Shown here: positions 34,044-43,502 of the stretch, piece by piece | Position numbering within the stretch: position 1 is the stretch's first letter | Layout: every line of letters begins with the position of its first letter | Source: Pumilibacter muris | GTDB lineage: Bacteria > Bacillota > Clostridia > Christensenellales > Pumilibacteraceae | Length of the DNA: 64,000 nucleotides | Direction: 5' to 3' | NCBI RefSeq assembly: GCF_943193045.1 | Contig: NZ_CALPCN010000005.1 | Span: 148,699 to 212,698 of the forward strand | Notes under the pieces: model-generated | The model's database searches: none | What the model was told of the DNA's origin: nothing | Seen by the model: only the letters and a program-made list of their open reading frames with translations | Made by a program: the position numbers and the translations under genes

Positions 34044-37000
34044 TTAGTTTGGATTCGTCCAAGTAAATTCTACCCAAGCCGAGCTTATCGTACTTGTGCC
34101 GTTGCCGGACGTCCTCACTCTTATTTTGATTGACTTATAATTTTTGAAATTCTCGATAGGGTCGAGCGATGCCGTACCCGTATGTTTCACGGATTCATAT
34201 TCGCCGCCATCGAAAGAAATTTGATAGTCATACCCCGAAGCGCCCGTAATCGTCGCCCACTTTACCGCACCGTCGGAATTGAGCGAGAACGACGATGCCG
34301 TAGGAGGCGCAAGCAACGTAATCGAATATCCGCTACCGCCGCCCGCAAACTGCGAATCAATATAGTAAACGTCATCGGAATCGAATAAGCCGCCCAAAGC
34401 CTTCACACGGATAACGTATGAACCCGTGCTCTCAATCGCTTTGCTTTCCTGACTCGCGGAAGAAGTAATGCTTTCACCTGCGATTTCATATAAATAGCCG
34501 TTTGCATTGTCGGACGCTTTCGTAATTGTAACATCAATTGTGCCGCCGTTTACAAATTGCTCATGGGAATAACCGTAAGAAATTTCGGGAGCTAAGCACG
34601 CTTTTACCACTTGCGTATAAGTAAAGTTATTGCTGTTAATATTGTTGTATCCGTCGCCTACCGCATACAGCTTCACGGTATGATTGCCGATAGTCGTATA
34701 GTGTGGCACATACGAATAAGTTGAACCCGAAACGTGAATATCGTTATTCACGCGCACGCCGTCGATTTCCAAAACATAAGAGCTTGCGTTCGTAACGCCC
34801 GTCCAAGTGTACGCCTTTTTTACTTTGTCAATGGCGAACGTAGGCGTATTCAATTTGTATACTGTTACCGCTACCGACAAAGCGCTATCAAGATACTTGC
34901 TGTCATTTCCTACCGCTTTAATACGGAAAGTATAAGATTTTCCGCCGCCCAAGTATTGAATATTAAATCTCGTGCCGTTCTGCACTCCGCCCGTTTGCAT
35001 AACATCGCTTTCATACACTTCATAGGTGGGCGTGTATTCTGCGGTATTGATATTGCCCGAAGCATTCCACACAAGTTCTACGCTGTTAGAGAACATACCG
35101 TCGGGGAATGTAGGCGCAGCCAGACGGATAAACTGTTGCGTGGGCGAAGCCTCGCTTGTCATATAGTATACCGTGCCCAAATCGTTGAAATAGTTTGCTA
35201 CGGAAATCATGTGCAATACCGTACCGCTCTCGCGAATGTACTGATACATATTGTCGAAAGCATTTTCGGGTAAAGCTTGTTCGCTTTGGTCAAGGTAAAC
35301 CTGATAGCTCTTGGCATTAGCCACATTATCGAATCCAAGCTGCCCTTCGCCCGTTCCGTAAGAAATACGAATATTCGTAGGCGCATTCAAACGGTTCACG
35401 CTAATAGGCGCCGTATAGTTGGAGGCAAGCGTGCTTCCACCGTTACCCCGCGCGCATACCGACACATCGTAACTACCGGCTTTAAGCGTAGATAAATCAA
35501 TATTAGTAGACGCGGCGCTAAGCACCGTTCCGCTGTATTTTACGGCATAACCGTTATTTCCGCTTACCGCCGACCATTGCGCGTTAAAACCTTGCATCGT
35601 AAGGTTTGTAGGCATAGCCTGAACAGTGATTTTAAACGATAGAGCACTTTCGGTTAAACACGGCAAGAACACATAAGTGCTACCCGAAATATTTTTCACT
35701 CCGCCCATACTGCGCACCGTATAATTGTACTCTTGCTGTGCGGAAATCGCATCGTCGGCAACATCGTTATCCGAAATAGCTAAAACCGTAGAAAGCTTTC
35801 CTTCCATAAGCGCGCCGTCTTTATAAAGCTGATAGCCCGTAGCGCCCGAAACGGCGGTATAGTTTACCGTAAATCCGCTTGCAAGCGACGAAGGGTCGCT
35901 CGTAATATAATTGTTGCCGGACGCTTGCGGTGCGGCAAGGCGTTCCACTACAATATCTTTTGAATACTTACTATCGTAATAATCGGAACCCGCTTCGGCA
36001 ACTGCCTTTACGCGTACTTTATATACGCCCACTTGACTGTAAGCATATCCGAACGCCATTTGCGCCGACGGATAATCGGTACGATTTACAATACCGTCTT
36101 TTTCAAGTTCTACGCTATAACCTACCGCTCCGCTTACGGCGTTCCAAACAAAATTATTGTTTGCATCGCCGTCCAACTCCAAATCGGAATTCCAAGAAAC
36201 CGTAGGCGCAGGCAATATATAAACAATCTTTTCTTCCGACCAAGACGAAAAATAATTGCCGCTGTTATTGTAAGGCTTTACCTGCACGGCAAGCGAAGTT
36301 CCCGCCGTCAAGCTATCGTATTCCGTAACGTTTACCGTTTGATTTTGCACCACATTATTTATCTTGATTTGATAACCTTCGGCATTATCGACTTTATCCC
36401 AATGCAACGAACCGTTTTCCACTATAAGCCCCGTAGCAGGTTGCAAATAATGAAAACTATCTTCTTTAACCGCCGAATCAAAAGACGTTACATGGTCGCC
36501 GAGAGCTTTTATCTCAACGGTAAAATCCTTGTTTTCGGAATCGTATCTGAACTTAGTACCCGATACCGCTTGCGCTTGTCCGTTGATTTTCACTTCATAA
36601 TTAACGGCATTTCCCATCCACGAGAGACTCTCGCCGTCGTAAGATATTTTAGTAGGCGCGGAATTTACAAACACTTGCTTTTCGGCACTCCAAGCGGAAT
36701 AATAACTGTTATCTCCCGAAACGACAGGGCGTATTTTAATACGGTTGCTACCGGCTTGCGCCGTGTAATGCGTATCCGTAATATCGTTGGGAAGAATATC
36801 GCCATTTAAGCTGATGCGGTACGCCGAAGCACCAACTACCTCATCCCAAGAAAGTTCACCGTCATCGGAAATGCTTATATTCTCTATCGTATCGAGCGGA
36901 ATAAAGTGCATAGAAGCGCCGTAAGACTTGTCCGAAATCACCGAATTGACCGTTACGTCAAATTCTTCGCCCTTTGCGTCGTATGTAAAAAGATTGGTAT

Positions 37001-37208
37001 TTACCCGTTTTTCCTCGCCGCCGTTGATTTGCACCGTATAATATTCGGCAAGAGTCACCTTATCCCAAGTAATGCGGGTTCCGTCGTAGGTGATATTCGT
37101 AGGCTTATAAAGCCCTTCTACCTCTTTCTTGCTACACGCAGAAAGTCCGAGAACTGCACATACCGACATTATAAGGCACGCTACAATCAGCAGATTTCTT
37201 TTTTTCAT
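34044..37208 (-). CDS. Large lipoprotein of about twelve FN3-like repeats
   Basis: A 1054-residue surface lipoprotein. The start at 37208 (MKKRNLLIVACL) gives a signal peptide ending in the lipobox LSAC; a longer in-frame ORF would bury it. The mature part is about twelve repeats of 75-90 residues, each with a Trp-x-x-Val core and a following GYxVxING-type strand (examples: ITWDKVTLAEYYTVQING; LHWDKVDNAEGYQIKINN; WNAVSGAVGYSVELEKDG), often opening with LxAPT. These fit fibronectin-III/Ig-like folds, suggesting an extended stalk or glycan- or protein-binding surface. No enzyme motif was seen. Confidence 0.82.
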   Translation of the reverse strand: MKKRNLLIVACLIMSVCAVLGLSACSKKEVEGLYKPTNITYDGTRITWDKVTLAEYYTVQINGGEEKRVNTNLFTYDAKGEEFDVTVNSVISDKSYGASMHFIPLDTIENISISDDGELSWDEVVGASAYRISLNGDILPNDITDTHYTAQAGSNRIKIRPVVSGDNSYYSAWSAEKQVFVNSAPTKISYDGESLSWMGNAVNYEVKINGQAQAVSGTKFRYDSENKDFTVEIKALGDHVTSFDSAVKEDSFHYLQPATGLIVENGSLHWDKVDNAEGYQIKINNVVQNQTVNVTEYDSLTAGTSLAVQVKPYNNSGNYFSSWSEEKIVYILPAPTVSWNSDLELDGDANNNFVWNAVSGAVGYSVELEKDGIVNRTDYPSAQMAFGYAYSQVGVYKVRVKAVAEAGSDYYDSKYSKDIVVERLAAPQASGNNYITSDPSSLASGFTVNYTAVSGATGYQLYKDGALMEGKLSTVLAISDNDVADDAISAQQEYNYTVRSMGGVKNISGSTYVFLPCLTESALSFKITVQAMPTNLTMQGFNAQWSAVSGNNGYAVKYSGTVLSAASTNIDLSTLKAGSYDVSVCARGNGGSTLASNYTAPISVNRLNAPTNIRISYGTGEGQLGFDNVANAKSYQVYLDQSEQALPENAFDNMYQYIRESGTVLHMISVANYFNDLGTVYYMTSEASPTQQFIRLAAPTFPDGMFSNSVELVWNASGNINTAEYTPTYEVYESDVMQTGGVQNGTRFNIQYLGGGKSYTFRIKAVGNDSKYLDSALSVAVTVYKLNTPTFAIDKVKKAYTWTGVTNASSYVLEIDGVRVNNDIHVSGSTYSYVPHYTTIGNHTVKLYAVGDGYNNINSNNFTYTQVVKACLAPEISYGYSHEQFVNGGTIDVTITKASDNANGYLYEIAGESITSSASQESKAIESTGSYVIRVKALGGLFDSDDVYYIDSQFAGGGSGYSITLLAPPTASSFSLNSDGAVKWATITGASGYDYQISFDGGEYESVKHTGTASLDPIENFKNYKSIKIRVRTSGNGTSTISSAWVEFTWTNPN

Positions 37209-37234
37209 TTCCTTTATCTCCTTTTGTTTGTTTT

Positions 37235-38875
37235 TTAATATAAAGTTGACATATCGGGATATTCGATTTCCACGTAGAAATCTTTCCAAAAGCTACCATT
37301 TGAAGACCAATAACCTCGATAACTCGTATATAGACAGCAGTAAAGAATCGGGGAGCTTAATTGGATAGTGGCAGTTCTTGTATATCTTTCATAAATGGAA
37401 TCCGAGTGTTGTTCACTGTAACCCCATATTTTATACACATCACTTGCTGTTTTTTCCCTATACCAACTCATGTAAGTTTTGTATGGATTGGATACCGAAG
37501 CACTGTCATGTTTTGATTGATAAGTTACATTGATGACAATACTTCGAACGCCTTTATTGAAAATATCTGTCAAGTCTAAATCGTATCTACTTTTATCCAT
37601 ATTAGGAGTTTCGTTTCTTACTTGTACTCCAGATGATGTATCGTTAATAAAAACCCTTGTGTCTTTTAGCACTTTCCAATACTTTGCATATAATTTTATA
37701 CTATTCGCCGACATAGCGGTATTCGTATATTTCCCTCCGTTGCCGTCATACCACCCCGCGAACATATATCCCGCCTTTTCAGTTTCGGGCAGAGTAATGC
37801 TCGTTCCTTGCGGTTCGGAAATATTCGTAACTTCCGTTCCACCATTTGTATCAAAGATAATCATTGCTTGCCATTTGGCGGTAAGCTTTACGCTATTCGT
37901 CGGCATAGTGGTTGCGCTGAAAGTAGAGCCGCTTGCAGTTTGCCAACCGACAAATTTGTAGTTCTCTCTTATCGGCGTAGGAAGATTGATTGCGTCGCCC
38001 ACACGTGCAATAACGGAATTTATATTGTTGCCGCCGTTACTGTCAAAGTCAAGCACAGGCGCGAACTCTGCCGCATACAGCACCATTTCGCCCGTTACTT
38101 TGCCGTTGAATACTTCTTGCTTAGTCGTGTCATTTCTCTTTTTCGACCAAGCAATAACAGCTTTGCCGTCTACCCGTGTTTCAAGTTGCACTTCGGAAAT
38201 AGGCGTGCCGTACTCCACCAAAACTTCTTCCGGAGCACCGCTCTCGGTGAAATAAAACGTAACGGCAAACTCTTCTCCCTTAAAGCCCGCATAGAGATAT
38301 ATGTAGCCTTTGGTATCTGACAAATCGAAAATACTTTCGTCAACGATATTTTTCGAGGGAATCGCACCGTATTGGTCGGCAACACGTATGCCTTGCTTAT
38401 CGGGTTGTGTGTACCACCCTACAAAGTTTTTGTTCTCCATAGTAAGATTCAACGGCAAATCATTGATAAGTGAATTATACTCTACCGTAAGTGAACGGAT
38501 ACCCGTAACCGCAGCGCCCTGATAATCGAGAACAAGCGTAAATTCTTTCGCGCGGAACTGAGGATACAATACAATATTTTTATTATCTGTAAATGCGGCA
38601 ACCGCGCTGCCGCCCGAGTTTACATACTGCGTTCCGCCCGCTTCCGCATCATAAAGCCCCATAAACTCATATCCGTTTTTTTCGGGAATAGAACTTATAG
38701 AATACAGCTTACCCGATTGCACTTCAATAGAATGTACACCCGTATTATCTGTATACTGAATTGTATACGTCTGTTCTCGCGGCGTATTTGTGCCACTGTT
38801 ATCTCCGCAAGCGCACAACGAGAACAACATTGTGCAAGCAAGAATTACACCTATAAACTTATGTATCTTTTTCAT
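37235..38875 (-). CDS. InlB-repeat surface lipoprotein (copy B)
   Basis: A 546-residue lipoprotein with signal peptide and lipobox LCAC (about residue 23). The mature protein carries several Listeria-Bacteroides (InlB B-type, beta-grasp) repeats, seen as GYEFMGLYD, KNFVGWYT, YKFVGWQT and YMFAGWYDGNGGKY, then a C-terminal beta domain ending FWKDFYVEIEYPDMSTLY. It is a tandem paralogue of the gene just upstream: the first 400 residues are nearly the same, while the segment from about 410 to 520 differs strongly. A GAGGAG site precedes the ATG. The diverged segment may bind different ligands. Confidence 0.85.
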   Translation of the reverse strand: MKKIHKFIGVILACTMLFSLCACGDNSGTNTPREQTYTIQYTDNTGVHSIEVQSGKLYSISSIPEKNGYEFMGLYDAEAGGTQYVNSGGSAVAAFTDNKNIVLYPQFRAKEFTLVLDYQGAAVTGIRSLTVEYNSLINDLPLNLTMENKNFVGWYTQPDKQGIRVADQYGAIPSKNIVDESIFDLSDTKGYIYLYAGFKGEEFAVTFYFTESGAPEEVLVEYGTPISEVQLETRVDGKAVIAWSKKRNDTTKQEVFNGKVTGEMVLYAAEFAPVLDFDSNGGNNINSVIARVGDAINLPTPIRENYKFVGWQTASGSTFSATTMPTNSVKLTAKWQAMIIFDTNGGTEVTNISEPQGTSITLPETEKAGYMFAGWYDGNGGKYTNTAMSANSIKLYAKYWKVLKDTRVFINDTSSGVQVRNETPNMDKSRYDLDLTDIFNKGVRSIVINVTYQSKHDSASVSNPYKTYMSWYREKTASDVYKIWGYSEQHSDSIYERYTRTATIQLSSPILYCCLYTSYRGYWSSNGSFWKDFYVEIEYPDMSTLY

Positions 38876-38892
38876 ATATACTCTCCTCTTGT

Positions 38893-40560
38893 TTAATAGA
38901 GCGTACTCTTATCAGGATATTCTATTTCCACATAAAAATCTTTCCAATAGTAATCACTGTACCACAAGTCTCCATTCAAATCCCTATAAATGCCAGTATC
39001 ACTACAATAGCGGCAAATATAAAGAATAGGCGCATTTAATTCAAGTGTTTGTTTCCTTGTGTAACTATGCCATTTATTATCACTATGCGCTTCTTCATAA
39101 GACCAAATCAAATATGCATTGCTTGCCTGTTCGGCTGAAAACCATGCCATTAAAGTTTTTTGTTGCCGTGAAGACATTCCATTTTTTGCATAAGAATAGT
39201 ATGATACTGTAACATTTATCATTCTAACACCAATATTATACAAATCACTTAAATCAAGATTATCTCTGGATTGATCCATACTCGGTGCTGTTGATACATT
39301 TTTCCACCCACCCTTACTTGTTAGCGAATCAATTATTACAACTTGTTTTGTTAAAACTTTATAATACTTTGCCAATAATCTCAGACTTTCTTGCGGCATA
39401 ATTGTATATATATATTGTTCTCCGTTGCCGTCATACCACCCCGCGAACATATATCCTGCCTTTTCGGTTTCGGGCAGAGTAATGCTCGTTCCTTGTGGTT
39501 CAGAAATATTTGCCACTTCTGTGCCCCCATTGGTATCAAATATAATTATTGCTTGCCATTTTGCTGTAAGCTTTACGCTACTCGTCGGCATTGTGGTTAC
39601 GCTGAACGTAGAGCCGCTTGTAGTTTGCCAACCTACGAATTTATAATTTTCTCTTACGGGCGTAGGCAAATTGATTGCATCGCCTGCGCGTGCAATAATT
39701 GAATTTATATTATTACCGCCGTTACTGTCAAAGTCTATTACAGGCGCGAACTCTGCCGCATACAACACCATTTCACTTGTTACCTTACCTGTAAACGCTT
39801 GCTCCTTATTCGTGTCATTCCTCTTTTTTGACCAAACAAGCACGGCTTTACCATCCACCCTTGTTTCCAACTGTACTTCGGAAATTGGCGTGCCGTACTC
39901 TACCAAAACTTCTTCGGGCACCCCGCTATCGGTAAAATAAAACGTAACGGTAAACTCCTCGCCCTTAAACCCTGCGTATAACTTTATGTTGCCGTCCGGA
40001 TCGGACAAATCAAAAAGCTTTTCCGTAACCTTTCTGTTTTCGGGCAGCACACCGTATTGGTCTGCTATTTGGTTGCCCTTGCGATTAGGCTCGGTATACC
40101 AGCCTACAAAGTTTTTGTTTTCCAAAGTAAGATTAAGAGGCAATTCGCTAATTTCGGAATTATACGAAACTTTCATCGAACGACTACCCGTAACCGCCGC
40201 ACCTTGATAATCTAAAATAAGCGTGAACTCTTTCGCACGGAATTGCGGATACAGAACAATATTTTTATTGTCGGTAAACGCTGCAACCGCACTACCACCG
40301 GCATTCACGTATTGCGTTCCACCCACTTCCGCATCATAAAGCCCCATAAACTCGTATCCGTACTTTTCGGGTATTGCGCTTATGGAATATAACTTCCCCG
40401 ATTGCACTTCAATAGAGTGTACGCCTGTATTATCGGTGTACTGAATTGTATACGTCTGTTCTCGCAGCGTATTTGTACCACTGTTATCTCCGCAAGCGCA
40501 TAACGAGAATAACATTGCGCAAGCAAGAATTACACCTAAAATTTTATATTTCTTTCTCAT
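38893..40560 (-). CDS. InlB-repeat surface lipoprotein (copy A)
   Basis: A 555-residue paralogue of the next gene, first in the operon. Signal peptide MRKKYKILGVILACAMLFSL ends at the lipobox LCAC. InlB-type repeats (YEFMGLYDAEVGGTQY, NFVGWYTEPNRKG, YKFVGWQTTSG, YMFAGWYDGNGEQY) fill the first 400 residues; the C-terminal domain from about 410 is distinct until the shared ending DFYVEIEYPDKSTLY. The lower GC of the unique part hints at a different origin. Its promoter is covered by TTAGTCTTA operators facing the XRE gene. Confidence 0.85.
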   Translation of the reverse strand: MRKKYKILGVILACAMLFSLCACGDNSGTNTLREQTYTIQYTDNTGVHSIEVQSGKLYSISAIPEKYGYEFMGLYDAEVGGTQYVNAGGSAVAAFTDNKNIVLYPQFRAKEFTLILDYQGAAVTGSRSMKVSYNSEISELPLNLTLENKNFVGWYTEPNRKGNQIADQYGVLPENRKVTEKLFDLSDPDGNIKLYAGFKGEEFTVTFYFTDSGVPEEVLVEYGTPISEVQLETRVDGKAVLVWSKKRNDTNKEQAFTGKVTSEMVLYAAEFAPVIDFDSNGGNNINSIIARAGDAINLPTPVRENYKFVGWQTTSGSTFSVTTMPTSSVKLTAKWQAIIIFDTNGGTEVANISEPQGTSITLPETEKAGYMFAGWYDGNGEQYIYTIMPQESLRLLAKYYKVLTKQVVIIDSLTSKGGWKNVSTAPSMDQSRDNLDLSDLYNIGVRMINVTVSYYSYAKNGMSSRQQKTLMAWFSAEQASNAYLIWSYEEAHSDNKWHSYTRKQTLELNAPILYICRYCSDTGIYRDLNGDLWYSDYYWKDFYVEIEYPDKSTLY

Positions 40561-40591
40561 ATAATACTTCCATTAACTCCAAATTATATAG

Positions 40592-40654
40592 TTAGTCTTA
40601 TAGCAATAATCATTATAGTACTTTAAGACTAAATAGTCAACCTTATAAGACTAA
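40592..40654. promoter_or_regulatory. Three TTAGTCTTA operators in the divergent region
   Basis: TTAGTCTTATA occurs at 40592-40602 on the plus strand and exactly inverted at 40644-40654; a third core copy, TAAGACTAA, lies at 40624-40632. They flank and fill the minus-strand promoter, and the copy at 40644-40654 lies just before the XRE promoter. This suits repression of both genes by the small XRE protein; that assignment is inferred. Confidence 0.72.
40612..40640 (-). promoter_or_regulatory. Promoter of the five-gene lipoprotein operon
   Basis: Minus strand TTGACT (40640-40635), 17-bp spacer, TATAAT (40617-40612), 52 bp before the copy A start. An operator copy sits inside the spacer. Confidence 0.82.
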
Positions 40655-40658
40655 TATT

Positions 40659-40687
40659 TTTACAAAAAACGCGTTAAATTATATTTA
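40659..40687 (+). promoter_or_regulatory. Promoter of the XRE regulator
   Basis: TTTACA (40659-40664), 17-bp spacer, TATTTA (40682-40687), 21 bp before the start codon. Confidence 0.6.
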
Positions 40688-40708
40688 TAGGATTAATTGG
40701 AGGACAAA

Positions 40709-40990
40709 ATGGACGTAGGAGAAAGAATTAAAGAGCTAAGAGAAAAAGCCGGCTTTACCCAAAATAAGTTAGCCGAATGGGCAGGCGTTTCGCAAACGCA
40801 CTTGCGCAGAGTCGAACTCGGTCAACAAGATATTACCATCGGTCAGTTGCGCTTAGTATGCGATGGATTAGGAGTTACCCTTGCGGAATTTTTTGCCGTT
40901 AATGAAAAAGAAGAAAACCTAACGGACGTAATAGCAAAATTAACTCCAAAGCAAAAGCAACTTCTCATGGATTTTTTGAAAAGCATATAA
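40709..40990 (+). CDS. XRE-family HTH regulator
   Basis: A 93-residue Cro/C1-type regulator. The helix-turn-helix covers about residues 6-60 (RIKELREKAGFTQNKLAEWAGVSQ, then LRRVELGQQDITIGQLRLVCDGLGVTLAEFF); a short C-terminal helix KQKQLLMDFLKSI may mediate dimerisation. The ATG at 40709 has GGAGG six bases before; an upstream TTG in frame lies inside that site and is rejected. It is divergent from the lipoprotein operon and probably controls it through the operators between them. Confidence 0.9.
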   Translation: MDVGERIKELREKAGFTQNKLAEWAGVSQTHLRRVELGQQDITIGQLRLVCDGLGVTLAEFFAVNEKEENLTDVIAKLTPKQKQLLMDFLKSI

Positions 40991-41326
40991 AAATCATTTG
41001 TAATATTTATTTTACCTATTTCGTATTTTCTATCATTTGCGCAAAATAAAAGTCGAAACAGCACTATGCCCCCGCTTTGTCAACTCTAAAACATGCCTTT
41101 ATAACACTTTCGCCGCTTTTTTTTGCACGCAAAAAAACAGAACGGTTTCGTTTGGGCTTACGCGGTTTGTTTTTTTGTTGGCGATAGATTCTTTTCGTCT
41201 TAACCCCAAAAGGCTTTACTTAATATTCGCTTAAATTAAAACAATACTAAAAAATATTTTCTTACCGTATTTTTTTGTCGTTTTGTGACACAATAGGTTT
41301 AGAATTCGTTAAAGGCGGAATAATTT
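40991..41326. other. AT-rich intergenic region without recognised gene
   Basis: The 336 bp between the XRE gene and the antitoxin gene contain two short ORFs (41037-41234 and 41275-41478) with no Shine-Dalgarno site, low-complexity content and no family likeness. No tRNA or strong terminator was found. The last 50 bp must hold the toxin-antitoxin promoter, but no clear -35/-10 pair could be fixed. Confidence 0.5.
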
Positions 41327-41533
41327 ATGAACGTATATCAAATAGAAGTAGACGACGAACTCAACGCAATTTTAGAGGAGGCGGCGCAAAAAATGGACGT
41401 AAATATCGAAAGTTTTATATCGCAAATTCTGAACCGATTCGCCATAGACCCGCATATTATGGAACAAGACGAAGTTAAAGACGGCTATGTGGAAATGGGC
41501 GACATAAATCTTAATATAAGCAATAACAAATAA
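41327..41533 (+). CDS. Probable antitoxin (ribbon-helix-helix-like)
   Basis: A 68-residue acidic protein directly before a MazF-type toxin. The pattern YQIEVDDELNAILEEAAQKM followed by a helix ESFISQILNRFA is that of a ribbon-helix-helix DNA-binding domain; the acidic tail EQDEVKDGYVEMGDIN would wrap the toxin. It ends 15 bp before the toxin start. AAAGGCGG precedes the ATG. Such antitoxins normally repress their own promoter. Confidence 0.75.
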   Translation: MNVYQIEVDDELNAILEEAAQKMDVNIESFISQILNRFAIDPHIMEQDEVKDGYVEMGDINLNISNNK

Positions 41534-41548
41534 AGGATATAATCAGCG

Positions 41549-41902
41549 GTGGATATAAAACGCGGCGACATTTTTTATGCGGATTTGAGTCCGGTTGTGG
41601 GAAGCGAGCAAGGAGGCGTGCGTCCCGTTTTAATCATTCAAAACAACGTCGGGAATCGCTATTCCCCCACCATAATCGCGGGCGCGATTACAAGCCAACT
41701 GACAAAGGCGAAACTCCCCACCCATATAGAAATTTCAAAAGGACAGTTCGGGCTCCCCAAAGACTCTGTTATTCTTCTCGAACAGCTTCGCACTCTCGAC
41801 AAACGCCGTCTGCGCGAAAAACTCGGCTCGCTCGACCGCGACACCATTCGCAAGGTTGACAAAGCCATTTTAATATCGCTCGGATTTGCCGAAAACTATT
41901 GA
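41549..41902 (+). CDS. mazF: MazF/EndoA-type mRNA interferase
   Basis: A 117-residue toxin of the MazF/PemK family that cuts mRNA at short sequence motifs. Diagnostic are [29 protein letters not shown] at the start, [16 protein letters not shown] and [17 protein letters not shown]; the catalytic Arg in GVRP and the Thr/Ser in the second segment are present. The start is a GTG at 41549 with a weak site. It matches the chromosomal EndoA of Bacillota in length, although the usual alr/acpS order is altered, with acpS about 2 kb away. Confidence 0.95.
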   Translation: MDIKRGDIFYADLSPVVGSEQGGVRPVLIIQNNVGNRYSPTIIAGAITSQLTKAKLPTHIEISKGQFGLPKDSVILLEQLRTLDKRRLREKLGSLDRDTIRKVDKAILISLGFAENY

Positions 41903-41935
41903 AAATATATTGAAAAATAAAATTCGTTTCAATTT

Positions 41936-41976
41936 AAAACAGCTGCCGAAAAAAAAATTCGACAGACTGTTTTTTT
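41936..41976. terminator. Terminator between convergent mazF and NAD(P)HX-repair genes
   Basis: AAACAG...CGAA / TTCG...CTGTTT stem followed by seven T on the plus strand. Confidence 0.7.
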
Positions 41977-42001
41977 AATATATAGCCGTATATAAACGGT
42001 T

Positions 42002-43465
42002 TTAAATTTCTTTAAAATACGGTATTATATCGCTTGCCAAAAGGCTCTCGGTTCCCGTAGTTTTTTCCGCTTTTTCCGCGCATTTGCCGAAAACGTAGCA
42101 ACCGCGCAAAGCGGCTTCGAGCGGCGACATACGGCACGCGAGAGCGGCAATCATACCGCCGAGCACGTCGCCGCTTCCGCCTTTGGCAAGCGCGGGCGTT
42201 CCCGTAGCGTTCAAATAAACGGTGTTTCCGTCCGATATTACCGTTGTCGCGCTTTTCGCCACGACAACCGCGCCTATTTTTGCCGCAAATTTTTTAACTC
42301 TGCTAATAACAGGCTCGCTTTCGTCGAACATTCCCGCCGTAAGACGCGCAAATTCCCCCATGTGCGGAGTTAAAATCAAATCCGACTTTCTGTTGCGCAA
42401 AATTTCCGTATTGCCCGCAACGGCGTTGAGCGCGTCGGCGTCGAGTATAAGCACGCCCGAAAAATTATCTTTTATATATTCTATTATTTTTATAAGCTCT
42501 GCGTTTTTGCCCATGCCGGGACCTATTAAAATCGCTTTCGTTTTTTCAAACAGAGGTTGCAAACTTTCCGAATCGAAAATTATTTTTCCGTCCATGTCCG
42601 GCAAAAAGCACAGAGTTTCCTCTTTTACGCGCGCTTGATAGGCAGTTCGGAGAGACGACGGCACACACAGCGAAACGAGCCCCGCCCCGCATTTTAACGC
42701 CGACACCGCGCTTTCGTGCGCAAGTAACGACGCGCCGAGCATTTCGGGACTGCCCGCTATAACGCGAACGCGTCCGTAATCGTATTTGTGGCTAACAGGC
42801 TCGCGCGCTGGAAATTCCGCGTCGCCCTCTTCGAGAGCTTTCGCGATTCCCTCTCCTCTAAGCCCTATGTCGGCAACCGTGAGTTTCCCAACGTAGTTGC
42901 GTCCCTTCCCCATAAAATGCCCGAGTTTTGCAAACGAAAACGTGACCGTTTCAAACGCTTTAACGGCGAGTTCGGTTTCTCCCGTGTCGGCATTAAGCCC
43001 CGACGGAATATCCACAGCAACAACCCTCGCGGCGCTTGCGTTGCATTTTTCGGCAAGAACTCGCGCAACTCCGCCGAGCGGACGGTTGCACCCCGTGCCG
43101 AATATAGCGTCTATAACAATTCCGAAATCGTCGGGCCGGAATTTATCGACGGATATTTCTTTTACGCCGAGCAAGCGGCAAGCTTTTAACCGAGCCGAAG
43201 CCGCCGCGCCGAAATTGTCCGACGCGAGCATGAGCTCAACTTTTCTACCCGCCAGAAAAAGCATACGCGCAACGCTCAAACCGTCGGCTCCGTTGTTGCC
43301 GCCGCCCACAAGCACGCAAATTTTTTCGCTCTTTTTCGCAATACGCAATACGCGGCGCACAACCGCCGCCGACGCGTTTTCTATTAGAATATCCTCGTTA
43401 AGCCCAGATTTTTCCGCGCGCGCTTCGGCTTGTTTCACCTCGTCCACGCTTAACACGTTCAACAT
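42002..43465 (-). CDS. nnr: Bifunctional NAD(P)HX epimerase/dehydratase
   Basis: A 487-residue metabolite-repair enzyme. The N-terminal half is a YjeF-N epimerase (CVLVGGGNNGADGLSVARML, then DAIFGTG and VDIPSGLNADTG); the C-terminal half is a ribokinase-like ADP-dependent dehydratase (ILIGPGMGKN, LDADALN, LTPHMGEFARL, GTPALAKGGSGDVLGGMIA). Together they restore NAD(P)H damaged by hydration. It follows acpS, the usual Bacillota order. The length is typical. Confidence 0.95.
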   Translation of the reverse strand: MLNVLSVDEVKQAEARAEKSGLNEDILIENASAAVVRRVLRIAKKSEKICVLVGGGNNGADGLSVARMLFLAGRKVELMLASDNFGAAASARLKACRLLGVKEISVDKFRPDDFGIVIDAIFGTGCNRPLGGVARVLAEKCNASAARVVAVDIPSGLNADTGETELAVKAFETVTFSFAKLGHFMGKGRNYVGKLTVADIGLRGEGIAKALEEGDAEFPAREPVSHKYDYGRVRVIAGSPEMLGASLLAHESAVSALKCGAGLVSLCVPSSLRTAYQARVKEETLCFLPDMDGKIIFDSESLQPLFEKTKAILIGPGMGKNAELIKIIEYIKDNFSGVLILDADALNAVAGNTEILRNRKSDLILTPHMGEFARLTAGMFDESEPVISRVKKFAAKIGAVVVAKSATTVISDGNTVYLNATGTPALAKGGSGDVLGGMIAALACRMSPLEAALRGCYVFGKCAEKAEKTTGTESLLASDIIPYFKEI

Positions 43466-43502
43466 TTTTAATGCCCTCTACCATTTCTTTATGGGTATTA
43501 CT

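Noticed and set aside
37208..37289. Longer start for the FN3-repeat lipoprotein
   Set aside because: It would place 27 residues before the signal peptide and overlap the upstream gene end.
40991..41326. tRNA or small RNA in the longest gaps
   Set aside because: No cloverleaf, T-loop consensus (GGTTCGAATCC) or known RNA family was recognised in this or the other large gaps.
41037..41478. Two small ORFs before the antitoxin gene
   Set aside because: No ribosome binding site, no family likeness; one overlaps the antitoxin in another frame.
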